The notes: a model not told the origin generated them from the sequence alone. A DNA stretch of 64,000 bases from JAGNZR01 sp051652785 (GCA_051652785.1 JBOFUX010000061.1:1-64000); one strand, 5' to 3'. Positions 17,382 to 27,096 are shown, counted from the stretch's first letter. Made by a program: numbers and translations.

Positions 17382-19994
17382 CTATTTATTTTTTTTATAG
17401 TCTATAATAACTTTTCCTGAAGCTTTTATTTTTTTTGTCCCCATATCATATATTCCTTTTCCTGCACGCAATATAGCTTCTGGATAATCAATAACTACAT
17501 TCTCTTCTAATTCTATTATTTTTTCTTTGATTTTTGCAATTCCTTTTTCTGATTTTGCTGTTGTATCTCCTTTCTCTTTATTTTTATTAAGAATAAATAT
17601 ATCCCCGTTCATAAGTATAATATCTTTATCCATATGAAATTCTAGATTATCTGATTTTAGTTCTGTTATTCCAGTTTTTTCATCAGAAATTACTATTTTA
17701 GGTCTTTCATAAGAATATACTATATTAGTTTTCAAGTCTACATCTGTTTTTTTTGAATATAGAGTAACATTATCTTGTTCTAAAGTTGAATTTCCTACAA
17801 GAATTATATTTTTAGCTACATACTTCTTTTCAAATTTTTCTAATAAAACTCTTACTAAATCCCCTTTATACCTAGTTTCTTTTCCTTTATCGTAGATTAT
17901 TCCTTTAGCCTCACCTTTAAAATTTAGTACTTGATTTTTTAAATTTCCCTCTATAGTTTTTGCTTGAAATTTATCTTTTTTATCAGTTTCAAGTAAAATT
18001 TTTCCACCTTGTATTTTTCCATTTAAATTGTTAATAGTTAAATTTTCCCCAGTTCCTTTTAAATTATTTGAAGAAAAATTATATTTCCCATTTGCTTGAA
18101 CTTCTTTTTTATCTATGATATATACTAAATTATTTCCTTTTATCGTAATTTTATTATTGCTAATTACGCCATTATTTATAAGTAAAGCTTTTTTTTCCTT
18201 ATAATCATACTGAAATAAATCAGAAGTAATTTTATATATTTCATCATTTCCTACAAATTCAGTTCCTTTTATAATTGAATTCACTGTATTTATTTCAGGA
18301 TTTTTCAATTTTATCTTACTTTTTCCATCCTTTGAATTAATTTCAATAGGGTTATTTATTCTTATTATTTTATCAATAAAAGTATATCTTGCTTTTTCAA
18401 TAAATGAAACATAATTTTCAGAATCAAATTTTACATTTCCTATTAAATCTATATATTCAGATTTTTTTATATCACTTTTATCTGCTGTAATCTTATATTT
18501 TTGTATTTTATTTAATATTTCTACATTAGATAAAACTTCTCCTATACCTGTTGTATCATTAAAATAAAATCCTTTTCCACTAAATTCAGTTTCCTTAGAA
18601 TAATTTTTAAAACTTTCAGAAGATGAAAATATTCTAGTACCTATATTATATTCTCCTTTTTGAGATATAAATCTATCTCCTGATTTGAGAGTTATTATCT
18701 CATATTTATTTGGGATTAGTATTTTTTCTTCAAGTTTTATATATTCTATTTTGGAAGTTATTATTTTCCTATCTTTATTCTGAATTATAACACTTTCCAT
18801 AAAACCTATCTCAGTTAAATCATTATATAATAATTTTTTTCCTACTCCTACATATTCTTTGTTTTTAAAGTTATACGGGACATCAATTTGTAGCTCTTTT
18901 GTTTTATTATTAAAATTTATTTCTTTAGCTCTAATTTCTTTATCTTCATCTGTATAAATAACATCTATCTTTTCTCCAAAAGCTTTTATTATTTCTGTTT
19001 CTGAATTATATTCAATTTTATCTGCTGTAATTCCTTTCTTTGAAGTTGACGTTCCAACTATATCTCCTGTTATTGTTAATGTTTTTGTAGTTAGGTTATA
19101 CTCCCCTTCATTTCCTAAGAAACTATAAACACCATTACTTCCTCTTATTTTTCCATGTAATATAATAATTTCTGATAAGGGTTTTCTTTCAATCCAATCT
19201 AAATATATTTTATATCCGTTAGTTTCAATAGAAACATCTCCACTAATTTTTAGACATCCATTTTCTTCATTATAATATAGATAATTTGCAAAAAGAGTTG
19301 TATCTCCATAACTTACTTTATATTTTTCTGACGTTTCAATATTCTTTTTATTTAAATTATAAATTAAGTTTTTAAATTCACCTGTTATATTTTCTTTAAA
19401 TTTTCCATCTAAATTTTTTCCATTTAATTTAATGTTATCAGATATTACCACTTGTTTTGTAACATCTACATAGGTAGCCAAATCTCCTGTTAATTTAACA
19501 TCTTTATTTTCTAAACTAACATTTTCACTAAGTTCAATATAACTCATTTTACTATCTGTTTTAAAATTATTTCCAGAAATATTTAAATTTAACTCCTTAT
19601 TAGAAGCTAAAACATTAGTTGTTGATGTTATCTCGTCTTTTATTTTATCATAATTTATATTCTCAGCTTTAAAATCCCAACCATTTGGAGCAAGAGCAAA
19701 AATATTAGATTTTAATACCAAGTTTTTAGCGGCATCTAAAAATGCATTATCTCCAGATAATATCATATCTTTTACCATTGCTTTTGCTTTATAAAAACTT
19801 GTTTCACTTTTATCAACATAATCTATTTGTTTATCTGCATTAATTTTATAGCCATCACTAACATATTTAACCTCTGTTGTTTCTATTATTTTTTCAAGAT
19901 TCTTTTTTTCCCCTTCATTGGAAAAATAATTAAGATAACCTAACACAAATACAACAATACCGCATAAAATATAAAGTGTTGTTTTTTTTCTCAT
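17382..19994 (-). CDS. Very large LptC/OstA-like LPS transport protein
   Basis: An 870-residue protein with one N-terminal membrane anchor (8-26) and then only beta-rich sequence, presumably in the periplasm. The first part resembles LptC (IETTEVKYVSDGYKINADKQI) and the rest contains many OstA/LptA-type strands in which a tyrosine-bearing strand is followed by a G-x-V turn, for example GEYNLTTKTLTITGDIV, KIEYNSETEIIKAFG, GEYNIGTRIF and GIYDMGTKKIKASGKVIID at the end. E. coli LptC and LptA are each below 200 residues. Position directly before lptB, where lptC and lptA normally sit, supports a role in the periplasmic LPS bridge. One chain may replace LptC plus several LptA units; that is inference. 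No separate lptA or lptD is in the window. Confidence 0.8.
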   Translation of the reverse strand: MRKKTTLYILCGIVVFVLGYLNYFSNEGEKKNLEKIIETTEVKYVSDGYKINADKQIDYVDKSETSFYKAKAMVKDMILSGDNAFLDAAKNLVLKSNIFALAPNGWDFKAENINYDKIKDEITSTTNVLASNKELNLNISGNNFKTDSKMSYIELSENVSLENKDVKLTGDLATYVDVTKQVVISDNIKLNGKNLDGKFKENITGEFKNLIYNLNKKNIETSEKYKVSYGDTTLFANYLYYNEENGCLKISGDVSIETNGYKIYLDWIERKPLSEIIILHGKIRGSNGVYSFLGNEGEYNLTTKTLTITGDIVGTSTSKKGITADKIEYNSETEIIKAFGEKIDVIYTDEDKEIRAKEINFNNKTKELQIDVPYNFKNKEYVGVGKKLLYNDLTEIGFMESVIIQNKDRKIITSKIEYIKLEEKILIPNKYEIITLKSGDRFISQKGEYNIGTRIFSSSESFKNYSKETEFSGKGFYFNDTTGIGEVLSNVEILNKIQKYKITADKSDIKKSEYIDLIGNVKFDSENYVSFIEKARYTFIDKIIRINNPIEINSKDGKSKIKLKNPEINTVNSIIKGTEFVGNDEIYKITSDLFQYDYKEKKALLINNGVISNNKITIKGNNLVYIIDKKEVQANGKYNFSSNNLKGTGENLTINNLNGKIQGGKILLETDKKDKFQAKTIEGNLKNQVLNFKGEAKGIIYDKGKETRYKGDLVRVLLEKFEKKYVAKNIILVGNSTLEQDNVTLYSKKTDVDLKTNIVYSYERPKIVISDEKTGITELKSDNLEFHMDKDIILMNGDIFILNKNKEKGDTTAKSEKGIAKIKEKIIELEENVVIDYPEAILRAGKGIYDMGTKKIKASGKVIIDYKKNK

Positions 19995-20003
19995 TGCTTT
20001 CTC

Positions 20004-22622
20004 CTATTTTAATATGTTTTTAAATTCATTAAGTTTTAATAGAGCCTCCATTGGAGTTAACGAATTTAAATCTACATCTATTAGTTTTTCAATTACAATT
20101 TTTTCTGATCTTGACATCTCTATATTTTCTTTAGTATTTTCTAGTAATTCATCTTTTTTCTTATTCTCTAGATAGACGTTCCCAAACAAATTTAATTGCT
20201 CTCCTTCCATTTTTTTTTCTATTATTTCCCTTTGGTTTTCTAATATAGATAAAATATCTTTAGAACGTTTTAATATTTCTTTAGGAAGTCCTGCTACTCT
20301 TGCAACTTCTATACCATAAGATTTGTCAGCTCCACCTTTCACTATTTTTCTTAAAAATAATATTTCATTTTCATTTTCTTGAACTTCTATTCTATAATTT
20401 GCAACACCTAAAAGTTCAGTTTCAAGCTGAGTTAATTCATGATAGTGGGTTGCAAAAATTGTTTTTGCCCCTATCTTATTATGAATATGTTCAGTTATAG
20501 AAGTAGCTATTGATATCCCATCAAAAGTTGAGGTTCCTCTTCCTATTTCATCTAAAATTATAAATGAATTTTTAGTAGCTGAATTTATTATACTAGCCAT
20601 TTCACTCATTTCTAACATAAAAGTAGATTGTCCTGAAACCAAATCATCAGAAGCACCTATTCTTGTAAATATTTTATCTACTAAAGGAATTTTTGCATAG
20701 TCACCAGGTACAAATGAACCTATATGTCCCATAATTAATATGAGAGCTACTTGTTTCATATAGGTAGATTTTCCAGCCATATTTGGTCCTGTTAGTATAA
20801 CTATATTTTTTTCCTCATCTAATAATATATCATTTTTTATAAATTCACCTTTTTTTATAAGTCCTTCAACTACAGCGTGCCTTCCCCCAACTATCTCTAA
20901 AGAATAATTTTCTGATATTTCTGGTTTAATATAGTTATTTTTTATAGCACAGTAAGCAAAATTAGATATAACATCTATGTAAGCTACTTGAGTTGCCACA
21001 TTTTGAATTACCTCTCTATACTTTCCTAGTTTTCTTGTAAGCTCTTTAAATAGTTCAAATTCCAAAGACTCGATTCTTTCTTTAGCTGATAAAACTTTTT
21101 CTTCATACTCTTTTAAATCTTGCACAATATATCTTTCTGCATTACTTAAAGTCTGTTTTCTAATATAATCATCAGGAACTAAATGTATATTTGAATGAGT
21201 TACTTCTATAAAATAACCAAAAATTTTATTATATTTTATTTTAAGTGTTTTTATACCTGTTCTTTCTTTTTCTCTGTTTTCAATAGCTAAAATATAATCT
21301 TTTCCCTTTGTTGATATATCGTGAAGTTCATCTAAATCATTACTAAAACCTCTTTTTATCATTCCTCCTTCTCTTATAGAAAAAGGTGGTTCATCTATTA
21401 TTCGCTCATTTATTAAATTATATATTTCTATTAAAAGTTCCACTTCAACTTGTAGCATTTTATTTCCATTCATTAATTTATAAATTTCTAAAGTTTTCTC
21501 CATGGAATTTTTAAGAGCTATTAAGTCGCGACTATTTTCAGTTCCCATGACTAATTTCCCTAAAATTCTTTCAATATCATAAATTTCTTTTATTTTCTCC
21601 CTTACTTCTTCTCTCATTAAAACTTCTTTTATAAAAAATTCTACATTACCTTGTCTTTCCTCTATTTCTATTATACTTTTTGAAGGATTTTTTATAAAAT
21701 TTTTAAGAAGTCTACTTCCCATAGAACATTTGCACTGATCTAAAATCCAAAACAAAGTTCCATAGCTAGTTTTTTCTCTACTATTCTCTACTATTTCAAG
21801 GTTTTTTTGAGTGGTTAAATTCAGTTCTACTATATCTTTTGAACTTAAATAGTTTATTTTTTGTGTTGGTATCGGTTGACCCTTTTGAAGTTCTAGTACA
21901 TATTTTAAAACCATTGCTGAAACATCTATAGCGAGTTCTTTATCCTTCATATTAAAACTTTCCAAAGAGGTCACCTTAAAGTATTCTCTTAAATACTCTG
22001 AATTTTTTTTGCTATTCTCCACTTCAGATATTAAAATTTCTCTTCCAAAAGCTTGATTTTTTATATCTGAATATAATATATCTTTAGTTTTTTTGTCTAA
22101 TATAATTTCTTTTGGAGCTACTTTATTTATTTCTCCCAGTAGCATGGCTAACTTTACTTCACTAGTATTAAATTCCCCAGTTGTTATATCTATGTATGCA
22201 AGCCCTGCCTTATCATCTAGTATTTTTATTCCTAAAAGATAGTTATTAGTTTTCTCATCTAAATAGTCTGTATCTACTACTGTACCTGGCGTTATAATTC
22301 TTACCACTGCTCTTTTAACTATTGTTCCTGTTGCTAATTTAGGATCTTCTATTTGCTCACAAATTGCAACTTTATATCCTTTATTTACTAATTTAGCAAT
22401 GTATGAACTTGCTGAATGATAAGGAATTCCCGCTAATGGTATTTCTTGATTTTTTTCTTTATTTCTACTCGTTAAAGTTAATCCTAATTCTTTTGAAGCT
22501 ATAACAGCATCTTCAAAAAACATCTCATAAAAATCCCCTAACCTAAAAAAAAGAATACTATCTTTATTCTCTGCTTTTATCCCTTTATATTGTGTCATTA
22601 AAGGAGTATCTGTAGTTTTCAC
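20004..22622 (-). CDS. mutS: DNA mismatch repair protein MutS
   Basis: Recognises mismatches and small loops. The full-length 872-residue protein has the mismatch-reading FRLGDFYEMFFEDA (Phe-x-Glu wedge, near 26-40), connector and lever domains, and the ATPase: ILTGPNMAGKSTYMKQ (Walker A), SDDLVSGQSTFMLEM, LDEIGRGTSTFDG (Walker B) and IFATHYHELTQLE. The start is GTG with GGAGG upstream, 2 bp after the dus stop. MutL is not in the window. Confidence 0.97.
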   Translation of the reverse strand: MKTTDTPLMTQYKGIKAENKDSILFFRLGDFYEMFFEDAVIASKELGLTLTSRNKEKNQEIPLAGIPYHSASSYIAKLVNKGYKVAICEQIEDPKLATGTIVKRAVVRIITPGTVVDTDYLDEKTNNYLLGIKILDDKAGLAYIDITTGEFNTSEVKLAMLLGEINKVAPKEIILDKKTKDILYSDIKNQAFGREILISEVENSKKNSEYLREYFKVTSLESFNMKDKELAIDVSAMVLKYVLELQKGQPIPTQKINYLSSKDIVELNLTTQKNLEIVENSREKTSYGTLFWILDQCKCSMGSRLLKNFIKNPSKSIIEIEERQGNVEFFIKEVLMREEVREKIKEIYDIERILGKLVMGTENSRDLIALKNSMEKTLEIYKLMNGNKMLQVEVELLIEIYNLINERIIDEPPFSIREGGMIKRGFSNDLDELHDISTKGKDYILAIENREKERTGIKTLKIKYNKIFGYFIEVTHSNIHLVPDDYIRKQTLSNAERYIVQDLKEYEEKVLSAKERIESLEFELFKELTRKLGKYREVIQNVATQVAYIDVISNFAYCAIKNNYIKPEISENYSLEIVGGRHAVVEGLIKKGEFIKNDILLDEEKNIVILTGPNMAGKSTYMKQVALILIMGHIGSFVPGDYAKIPLVDKIFTRIGASDDLVSGQSTFMLEMSEMASIINSATKNSFIILDEIGRGTSTFDGISIATSITEHIHNKIGAKTIFATHYHELTQLETELLGVANYRIEVQENENEILFLRKIVKGGADKSYGIEVARVAGLPKEILKRSKDILSILENQREIIEKKMEGEQLNLFGNVYLENKKKDELLENTKENIEMSRSEKIVIEKLIDVDLNSLTPMEALLKLNEFKNILK

Positions 22623-22624
22623 TT

Positions 22625-23569
22625 TTAATCCACCCTCCTATTATCTTCTTTTGCTTTTAATAATATTTTTACAACCTCGTCATAGGAGTCTGTATGATTT
22701 ATTAAATTTTTTATTTCAGAAGCATTTTTTATTCCTTTAATATACCAACATAAATGCTTTCTTAAATCAAATCTAAAAACTTTTTCTGGATTATTTTTTT
22801 TAGCAAGGTCTATATGTCTCAATGCTGTTTCTAACCTTTCTTCTACTGTTGAAATTGTTTTTATCTCCCCAAATTCAAGCATTTCCTTTATTTCTCTTAT
22901 TAACCAAGGATTACCGCAAATTCCTCTAGCTAACATAATTCCGTCCACCCCTGAAATTTTAATTTTTTCCATGGCATCTTCAGCAGTAAATATGTCTCCA
23001 TTACCTATTACAGGAATATTAATCGCTTCTTTAACTTCTTTTATTAAGTTCCAATCAGCCTTACCACTGTACAATTGTTCCTTTGTTCTTCCATGAACAG
23101 TTATGTGAGTACAGCCAACTTCTTCTGCTATTTTAGCTATTTTTATATGATTTTTTATCCCTTTGCTTCCAACTCTTATTTTTATTGAAATTGAGGTTTC
23201 TGGTTTTAAATTTTTTTTCATAGCCAGAAGAATATTTTTTATATGTTCAGGGTCTTCTAATAACGCCGCACCGTAACCATTTTTAGTTATTTTATTCATA
23301 GGACAACCTGAATTTAAATCTATATGTTTCACTCCTAAAGATTCAATATATTTAGCACTATATATTATTTTATCTATATCTTTACCAAAAATTTGCACAG
23401 CTTCTCCATCACGTACTCTTAGCATTTGTTTTAAGGTTTTATCATTTTGCATTTCAAGTGCATTAATACTAACCATTTCTGTAAAAAGGAGGTCTGGCTT
23501 GTATTCTTTTAATATTTCTCTATATGTATAATCAGTTACTCCTGCCATTGGAGCTATATATATCTTCAT
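22625..23569 (-). CDS. tRNA-dihydrouridine synthase (Dus family)
   Basis: FMN-dependent reductase that makes dihydrouridine in tRNA. The 314-residue TIM barrel shows IAPMAGVTDYTYRE (4-17), NSGCPMNKITKNGYGAAL with the catalytic Cys (about 87), KIRVGSKG, TVHGRTKEQLYSGKADW, VIGNGDIFTAEDA and LARGICGNPWL. It is closest to the DusB type, but the subclass cannot be fixed by eye. First gene of the long minus-strand run, directly behind the promoter at 23626-23654. Confidence 0.92.
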   Translation of the reverse strand: MKIYIAPMAGVTDYTYREILKEYKPDLLFTEMVSINALEMQNDKTLKQMLRVRDGEAVQIFGKDIDKIIYSAKYIESLGVKHIDLNSGCPMNKITKNGYGAALLEDPEHIKNILLAMKKNLKPETSISIKIRVGSKGIKNHIKIAKIAEEVGCTHITVHGRTKEQLYSGKADWNLIKEVKEAINIPVIGNGDIFTAEDAMEKIKISGVDGIMLARGICGNPWLIREIKEMLEFGEIKTISTVEERLETALRHIDLAKKNNPEKVFRFDLRKHLCWYIKGIKNASEIKNLINHTDSYDEVVKILLKAKEDNRRVD

Positions 23570-23625
23570 ATTTCCCTCACTTTTTTTTAATAATTTAATA
23601 ATTTAATTAATATTTTTTTCATTAA

Positions 23626-23654
23626 ATCATACCATAAAATCACTTTTTTTTCAA
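23626..23654 (-). promoter_or_regulatory. Promoter for the dus-mutS-lpt-alaS-secDF run
   Basis: On the minus strand TTGAAA (23649-23654), a 17-bp spacer and TATGAT (23626-23631), about 55 bp upstream of the dus start codon. Confidence 0.6.
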
Positions 23655-23696
23655 TTAAAGGGTTAATTTTAATAATTATTTAATGTAAAACAATTA

Positions 23697-23725
23697 TTGA
23701 CAGATAGTGGTTTTTATCGTATTCT
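23697..23725 (+). promoter_or_regulatory. Promoter for the antiporter-argH operon
   Basis: TTGACA (23697-23702), 17-bp spacer, TATTCT (23720-23725). The expected start near 23732 leaves a 225-base untranslated leader before the antiporter gene, long enough for attenuation control. Confidence 0.6.
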
Positions 23726-23796
23726 TAATTTAAATAAAAAATAATATATAAATTTCAATGGCAAATTAATTTTATTTCTTTTGAAGAAGATTAAAA

Positions 23797-23847
23797 ATGT
23801 TTAGTTTACATTTTTATGAGCATAAAAAAGTTTTATTGAGCCAATAG
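23797..23847 (+). CDS. Possible 16-codon leader peptide
   Basis: ATG at 23797 opens a frame for MFSLHFYEHKKVLLSQ, ending with TAG at 23845-23847. The stop codon lies inside the 5' arm of the terminator-like hairpin at 23839-23874. A weak GAAGAAG site lies six bases or so upstream. A ribosome finishing this peptide would cover the hairpin arm. No run of a single regulatory amino acid is present, so the signal, if any, is unclear, and chance is a real alternative. Confidence 0.3.
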   Translation: MFSLHFYEHKKVLLSQ

Positions 23848-23880
23848 TTATGTTTCTCATCATATCTATTGGCTTTTTAT
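23839..23880 (+). terminator. Terminator-like hairpin 1 in the antiporter leader (possible attenuator)
   Basis: A perfect 9-bp stem AGCCAATAG (23839-23847) with CTATTGGCT (23866-23874), an 18-base loop, then TTTTAT. It lies 105 bases downstream of the promoter and before the gene, where it would cut the transcript unless prevented. Confidence 0.6.
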
Positions 23881-23888
23881 TTAAAATT

Positions 23889-23930
23889 GAGCTAGTTGGT
23901 TATTTTATTTATATATCTAGCTTTTTTTTA
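23889..23930 (+). terminator. Terminator-like hairpin 2 in the antiporter leader
   Basis: AGCTAG (23890-23895) pairs with CTAGCT (23917-23922) and is followed by seven or eight T. The stem is short and the loop has 21 bases, so it is weaker than hairpin 1. It ends about 25 bp before the antiporter ribosome binding site. Confidence 0.45.
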
Positions 23931-23956
23931 TTAAATAAATTTAAAAGGAGAATTTT

Positions 23957-25435
23957 ATGGAAAACTATGGTTTCTTGTCTATCTTGCCAATTCTTATAGC
24001 GGTAGTTATGGCAATTAAAACTAAAAATGTTATTTTATCCCTTTTTACAAGTGTATTTATAGGTGTTCTAATATTGTTAAACTATAATCCACTTTTAGCA
24101 ACCAAAGTTTTAATGACAGATTATTTTGTAAAACAAATGACAGATAGTTATAATGCTGGTGTTATTGTTTTGATGATTTTTATTGGTGGTTTTATTGAAC
24201 TAATGATGAGATCAGGGGGTGCTTATGCTTTTGCACAAAGTGTGGGTAAATATATTAATTCTAAAACAAAGGCACAACTTTCTGCTTATCTTGCTGGAAT
24301 AGTTATTTTTTTCTCTGATTTAGGAACACCATTAATTGTAGGTCCTATATTTTCTCCATTTTTTAAAAAGTTAAAAATATCAAAGGAAAAACTTGCCTTT
24401 ATTTTAGACACAACCTCTTCTCCAGTAGCAGTCTTAGTCCCTTTTATAGGATGGGGAGTTTTTATAATAGGTTTACTTCAAAAAGAGTTTGCAAATTTAA
24501 ATTTAAATCTTTCTGATTACGAAAGTTTTATAAAATCTATACCTTTTAATACTTACCCGTTACTTGCACTTACTATTGTTCCAGCTTTAGCTCTTATGAA
24601 TTTAGATTTTGGTCCTATGAAAAAATTAGAAAATGATATTTTAAATGATGTAGAACTTGAAGTTCTTGAAAAAAAAGAGTATATTGTAGAAAATGCTAAA
24701 TCTATTTATGTATGGCTACCTATACTTATACTTTTATTAACACTATTTTCTATGTTAGGTTTTGATTTTATGTTTAAAAGATTTTCTGGAAGTAACTTTA
24801 GAGCAGCTTTAAGTAGTGGTTATTTGTACGCTGCAATTGTTCTTGCTATTATGATGTTAATAAATAAAAGTAAAACTTTTACTGAAATATTTTCAATATA
24901 TTTAAGTGGAATTAATAAGATGACCCAAATAATTATAATTCTTATTTTGGCTTGGTCTTTAGGAACTGTTAATAAAAATCTTGGTTCAGCTGATTTTATT
25001 GTTCAGTTTATTAAAAGTATAAATCTTAACCCTGGTTTCATTCCTGTAATTTCTTTTTTACTTGGATGTATTATTTCTTTCTCAACAGGGAGTTCGTGGG
25101 GAACTTTCAGTATTATGATACCTATCGTTATCCCAATGGCAGTAGCACTTGAGGCTCCTCTTTATGTAACAATAGGCTCTGTTCTCTCTGGTGGACTCTT
25201 TGGCGACCATGTTTCACCAATATCTGACACAACTATATTAGCTTCTGCTGGTGCTGGCTGTAACCATATAGACCATGTGAAAACTCAATTTTATTATGCA
25301 GCTATAAATGGTATCATATCTCTTGGAACATTTATTATAGGTGGTTTTTATCAAAGTTATTTGGTTTTAGCAGGAGCAATTATTTTACAACTTACTATTT
25401 TAACTTTTATAAAAATAAGACAAATTAAAAAATAA
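23957..25435 (+). CDS. NhaC-family Na+/H+ antiporter-like transporter
   Basis: A 492-residue membrane protein with about twelve hydrophobic segments. The family signatures are FFSDLGTPLIVGPIFSP, the TTSSPVAVLVPFIGWG stretch, TGSSWGTFSIMIPIV, and GGLFGDHVSPISDTTILASAGAGCNH near the C-terminus. NhaC-like proteins exchange Na+ and H+, and several relatives are amino- or organic-acid/Na+ exchangers. Here the next gene is argininosuccinate lyase, 57 bp away and probably cotranscribed, so the substrate could be an arginine-related metabolite or fumarate; that is inference. Good AAAAGGAG site. Expression may be controlled by the hairpins in its leader. Confidence 0.85.
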   Translation: MENYGFLSILPILIAVVMAIKTKNVILSLFTSVFIGVLILLNYNPLLATKVLMTDYFVKQMTDSYNAGVIVLMIFIGGFIELMMRSGGAYAFAQSVGKYINSKTKAQLSAYLAGIVIFFSDLGTPLIVGPIFSPFFKKLKISKEKLAFILDTTSSPVAVLVPFIGWGVFIIGLLQKEFANLNLNLSDYESFIKSIPFNTYPLLALTIVPALALMNLDFGPMKKLENDILNDVELEVLEKKEYIVENAKSIYVWLPILILLLTLFSMLGFDFMFKRFSGSNFRAALSSGYLYAAIVLAIMMLINKSKTFTEIFSIYLSGINKMTQIIIILILAWSLGTVNKNLGSADFIVQFIKSINLNPGFIPVISFLLGCIISFSTGSSWGTFSIMIPIVIPMAVALEAPLYVTIGSVLSGGLFGDHVSPISDTTILASAGAGCNHIDHVKTQFYYAAINGIISLGTFIIGGFYQSYLVLAGAIILQLTILTFIKIRQIKK

Positions 25436-25492
25436 ATAAGTGAAGTAAAAAACGAAGTAAAGAAACAAATAATAAGTTTAAGGAGATGTTAT

Positions 25493-26908
25493 ATGCAATT
25501 TTTTTCAGGAAGATTTAAAGAAAAAGCAAGTGAACTTATACTTGATTTTCACTCATCAATAAACTTTGATAAAAGACTCTATAGATATGATATTATTGGA
25601 AGTATAGCTCATGTTAAAGGATTAGAGAAACAAAATATAATTCCTTTAGAGGACTGCCAATTAATAGAAAAAACTTTAAAAGAAATACTAATTGATATTG
25701 AAAATAAAAACATTGTTTTTTCTGTAGAATATGAAGATATACACATGAATATAGAAAAAATACTTATAGACCGTATAGGAGAAGTAGGAAAAAAGCTTCA
25801 TACTGGAAGAAGTAGAAATGACCAAATAGCAGTGGATATGAAATTATTTACTAAAGATGAAGTTATAAAAGTTCAAACACAACTTCTTGATTTACTTGAA
25901 ATTTTAAACGAGATAGCAAAAGAAAATATTTCTACATATATGCCAGGATTTACACATTTACAAAAAGCTCAGCCTATTTCCTTTTCTCATTATATTTTAG
26001 CCTATGCTGAGATGTTTAGAAGAGATTTTACAAGACTTACAAATGCAATCAGTTTAGCTGACACCTCTCCTCTTGGAGCTGCAGCACTTGCAGGGACAAC
26101 TTATCCTCTTGATAGAGAATATACAAGCTCTATCTTAGGATTCTCAGCTCCTAGTTGGAATAGTATAGATAGTGTAAGCGATAGAGATTATTTAATTGAA
26201 ATTATGAACGCTTTTGCTCTAATTATGGTTCATCTTTCCCGTTTTTGTGAAGAGATAATAATCTATACTTCAAATGATTTTGGATATTTAGAACTTAGTG
26301 ATTCTTTTTCTACAGGAAGTAGTATAATGCCTCAGAAAAAAAATCCTGATGCTGCAGAACTTATTAGAGGAAAAAGTGGAAGAGTATTTGGAAATCTTAT
26401 GGCACTTCTTACAACTATGAAAGGTTTACCTCTTGCTTATAATAAAGATATGCAAGAAGATAAAGAAAATTTTTTCGATAGTTTAGACACTGTAAAAGGA
26501 TGCTTAGCTGTATTTAGCGGAATGATTCATACTATGACAATAAATAAAGATAAACTTCTTCAAGCTGCAGCACAAGGATTTATAAATGCTACTGATGTTG
26601 CTGATTACTTAACTGGAAAAGGGATGAGTTTTAGAAGTGCATACAAAATAGTTGGTGAAATTGTAGCTTATTGTATAGATAATGAAACTACACTGGAGAA
26701 TATCTCATTAGATGTTTATAAAAATTTCTCTATATTATTTGAAAATGATATTTATAATATAATATCAATTAAAAACTGTGTTGAAAAACGTTGCACATTT
26801 GGTGGACCAGGAAAAGTTAGTATAACTTCACATATTGAATTTTTAGATAAATTTATTAAAGAATCCGAAAAAATTGTTGAAAATTACAAACTAAATAATA
26901 TTTTATAA
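25493..26908 (+). CDS. argH: Argininosuccinate lyase
   Basis: Cleaves argininosuccinate to arginine and fumarate. The 471 residues are full length, with FSGRFKEKASELILDFHSSI at the start, HTGRSRNDQIAVD, GFTHLQKAQP, DTSPLGAAALAGTTYPLD and the fumarase/aspartase signature GSSIMPQKKNPDAAELIRGK. The Ser-bearing loop is intact, so activity is expected. No argG or other arginine synthesis gene is in the window; pairing with a transporter suggests a salvage or catabolic role, but argG could be elsewhere. AAGGAG precedes the ATG. Confidence 0.93.
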   Translation: MQFFSGRFKEKASELILDFHSSINFDKRLYRYDIIGSIAHVKGLEKQNIIPLEDCQLIEKTLKEILIDIENKNIVFSVEYEDIHMNIEKILIDRIGEVGKKLHTGRSRNDQIAVDMKLFTKDEVIKVQTQLLDLLEILNEIAKENISTYMPGFTHLQKAQPISFSHYILAYAEMFRRDFTRLTNAISLADTSPLGAAALAGTTYPLDREYTSSILGFSAPSWNSIDSVSDRDYLIEIMNAFALIMVHLSRFCEEIIIYTSNDFGYLELSDSFSTGSSIMPQKKNPDAAELIRGKSGRVFGNLMALLTTMKGLPLAYNKDMQEDKENFFDSLDTVKGCLAVFSGMIHTMTINKDKLLQAAAQGFINATDVADYLTGKGMSFRSAYKIVGEIVAYCIDNETTLENISLDVYKNFSILFENDIYNIISIKNCVEKRCTFGGPGKVSITSHIEFLDKFIKESEKIVENYKLNNIL

Positions 26909-26950
26909 TTTTTTATTCACAACTTGACACTAGCCACTCTCTTTTATCTG

Positions 26951-26979
26951 TTGACTTTTTACAACTATTATGATATTAT
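26951..26979 (+). promoter_or_regulatory. Promoter and leader of the L21-L27 operon
   Basis: TTGACT (26951-26956), a 17-bp spacer and TATTAT (26974-26979). The leader of about 110 bases contains two possible hairpins (TGGT/ACCA at 27001-27016 and AATTTAG/CTAAATT at 27017-27059). It could be an autoregulatory ribosomal-protein leader; I cannot match it to a known family by eye. Confidence 0.6.
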
Positions 26980-27096
26980 TATATAGATTACGCATAAATA
27001 TGGTCATCAGCAACCAAATTTAGCGTTTATTATTATTGATTTAGTTTTGTTACTAAATTAATTAAACAATTTTTTTATACTTATGGAGGTGTTAAA

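Larger units (their letters stand above)
23570..23956. other. Divergent intergenic region between dus and nhaC-type gene
   Basis: This 387-bp region carries two back-to-back promoters (23626-23654 minus, 23697-23725 plus), a possible 16-codon leader gene and two terminator-like hairpins in the plus-strand leader; each is listed separately. Confidence 0.8.
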
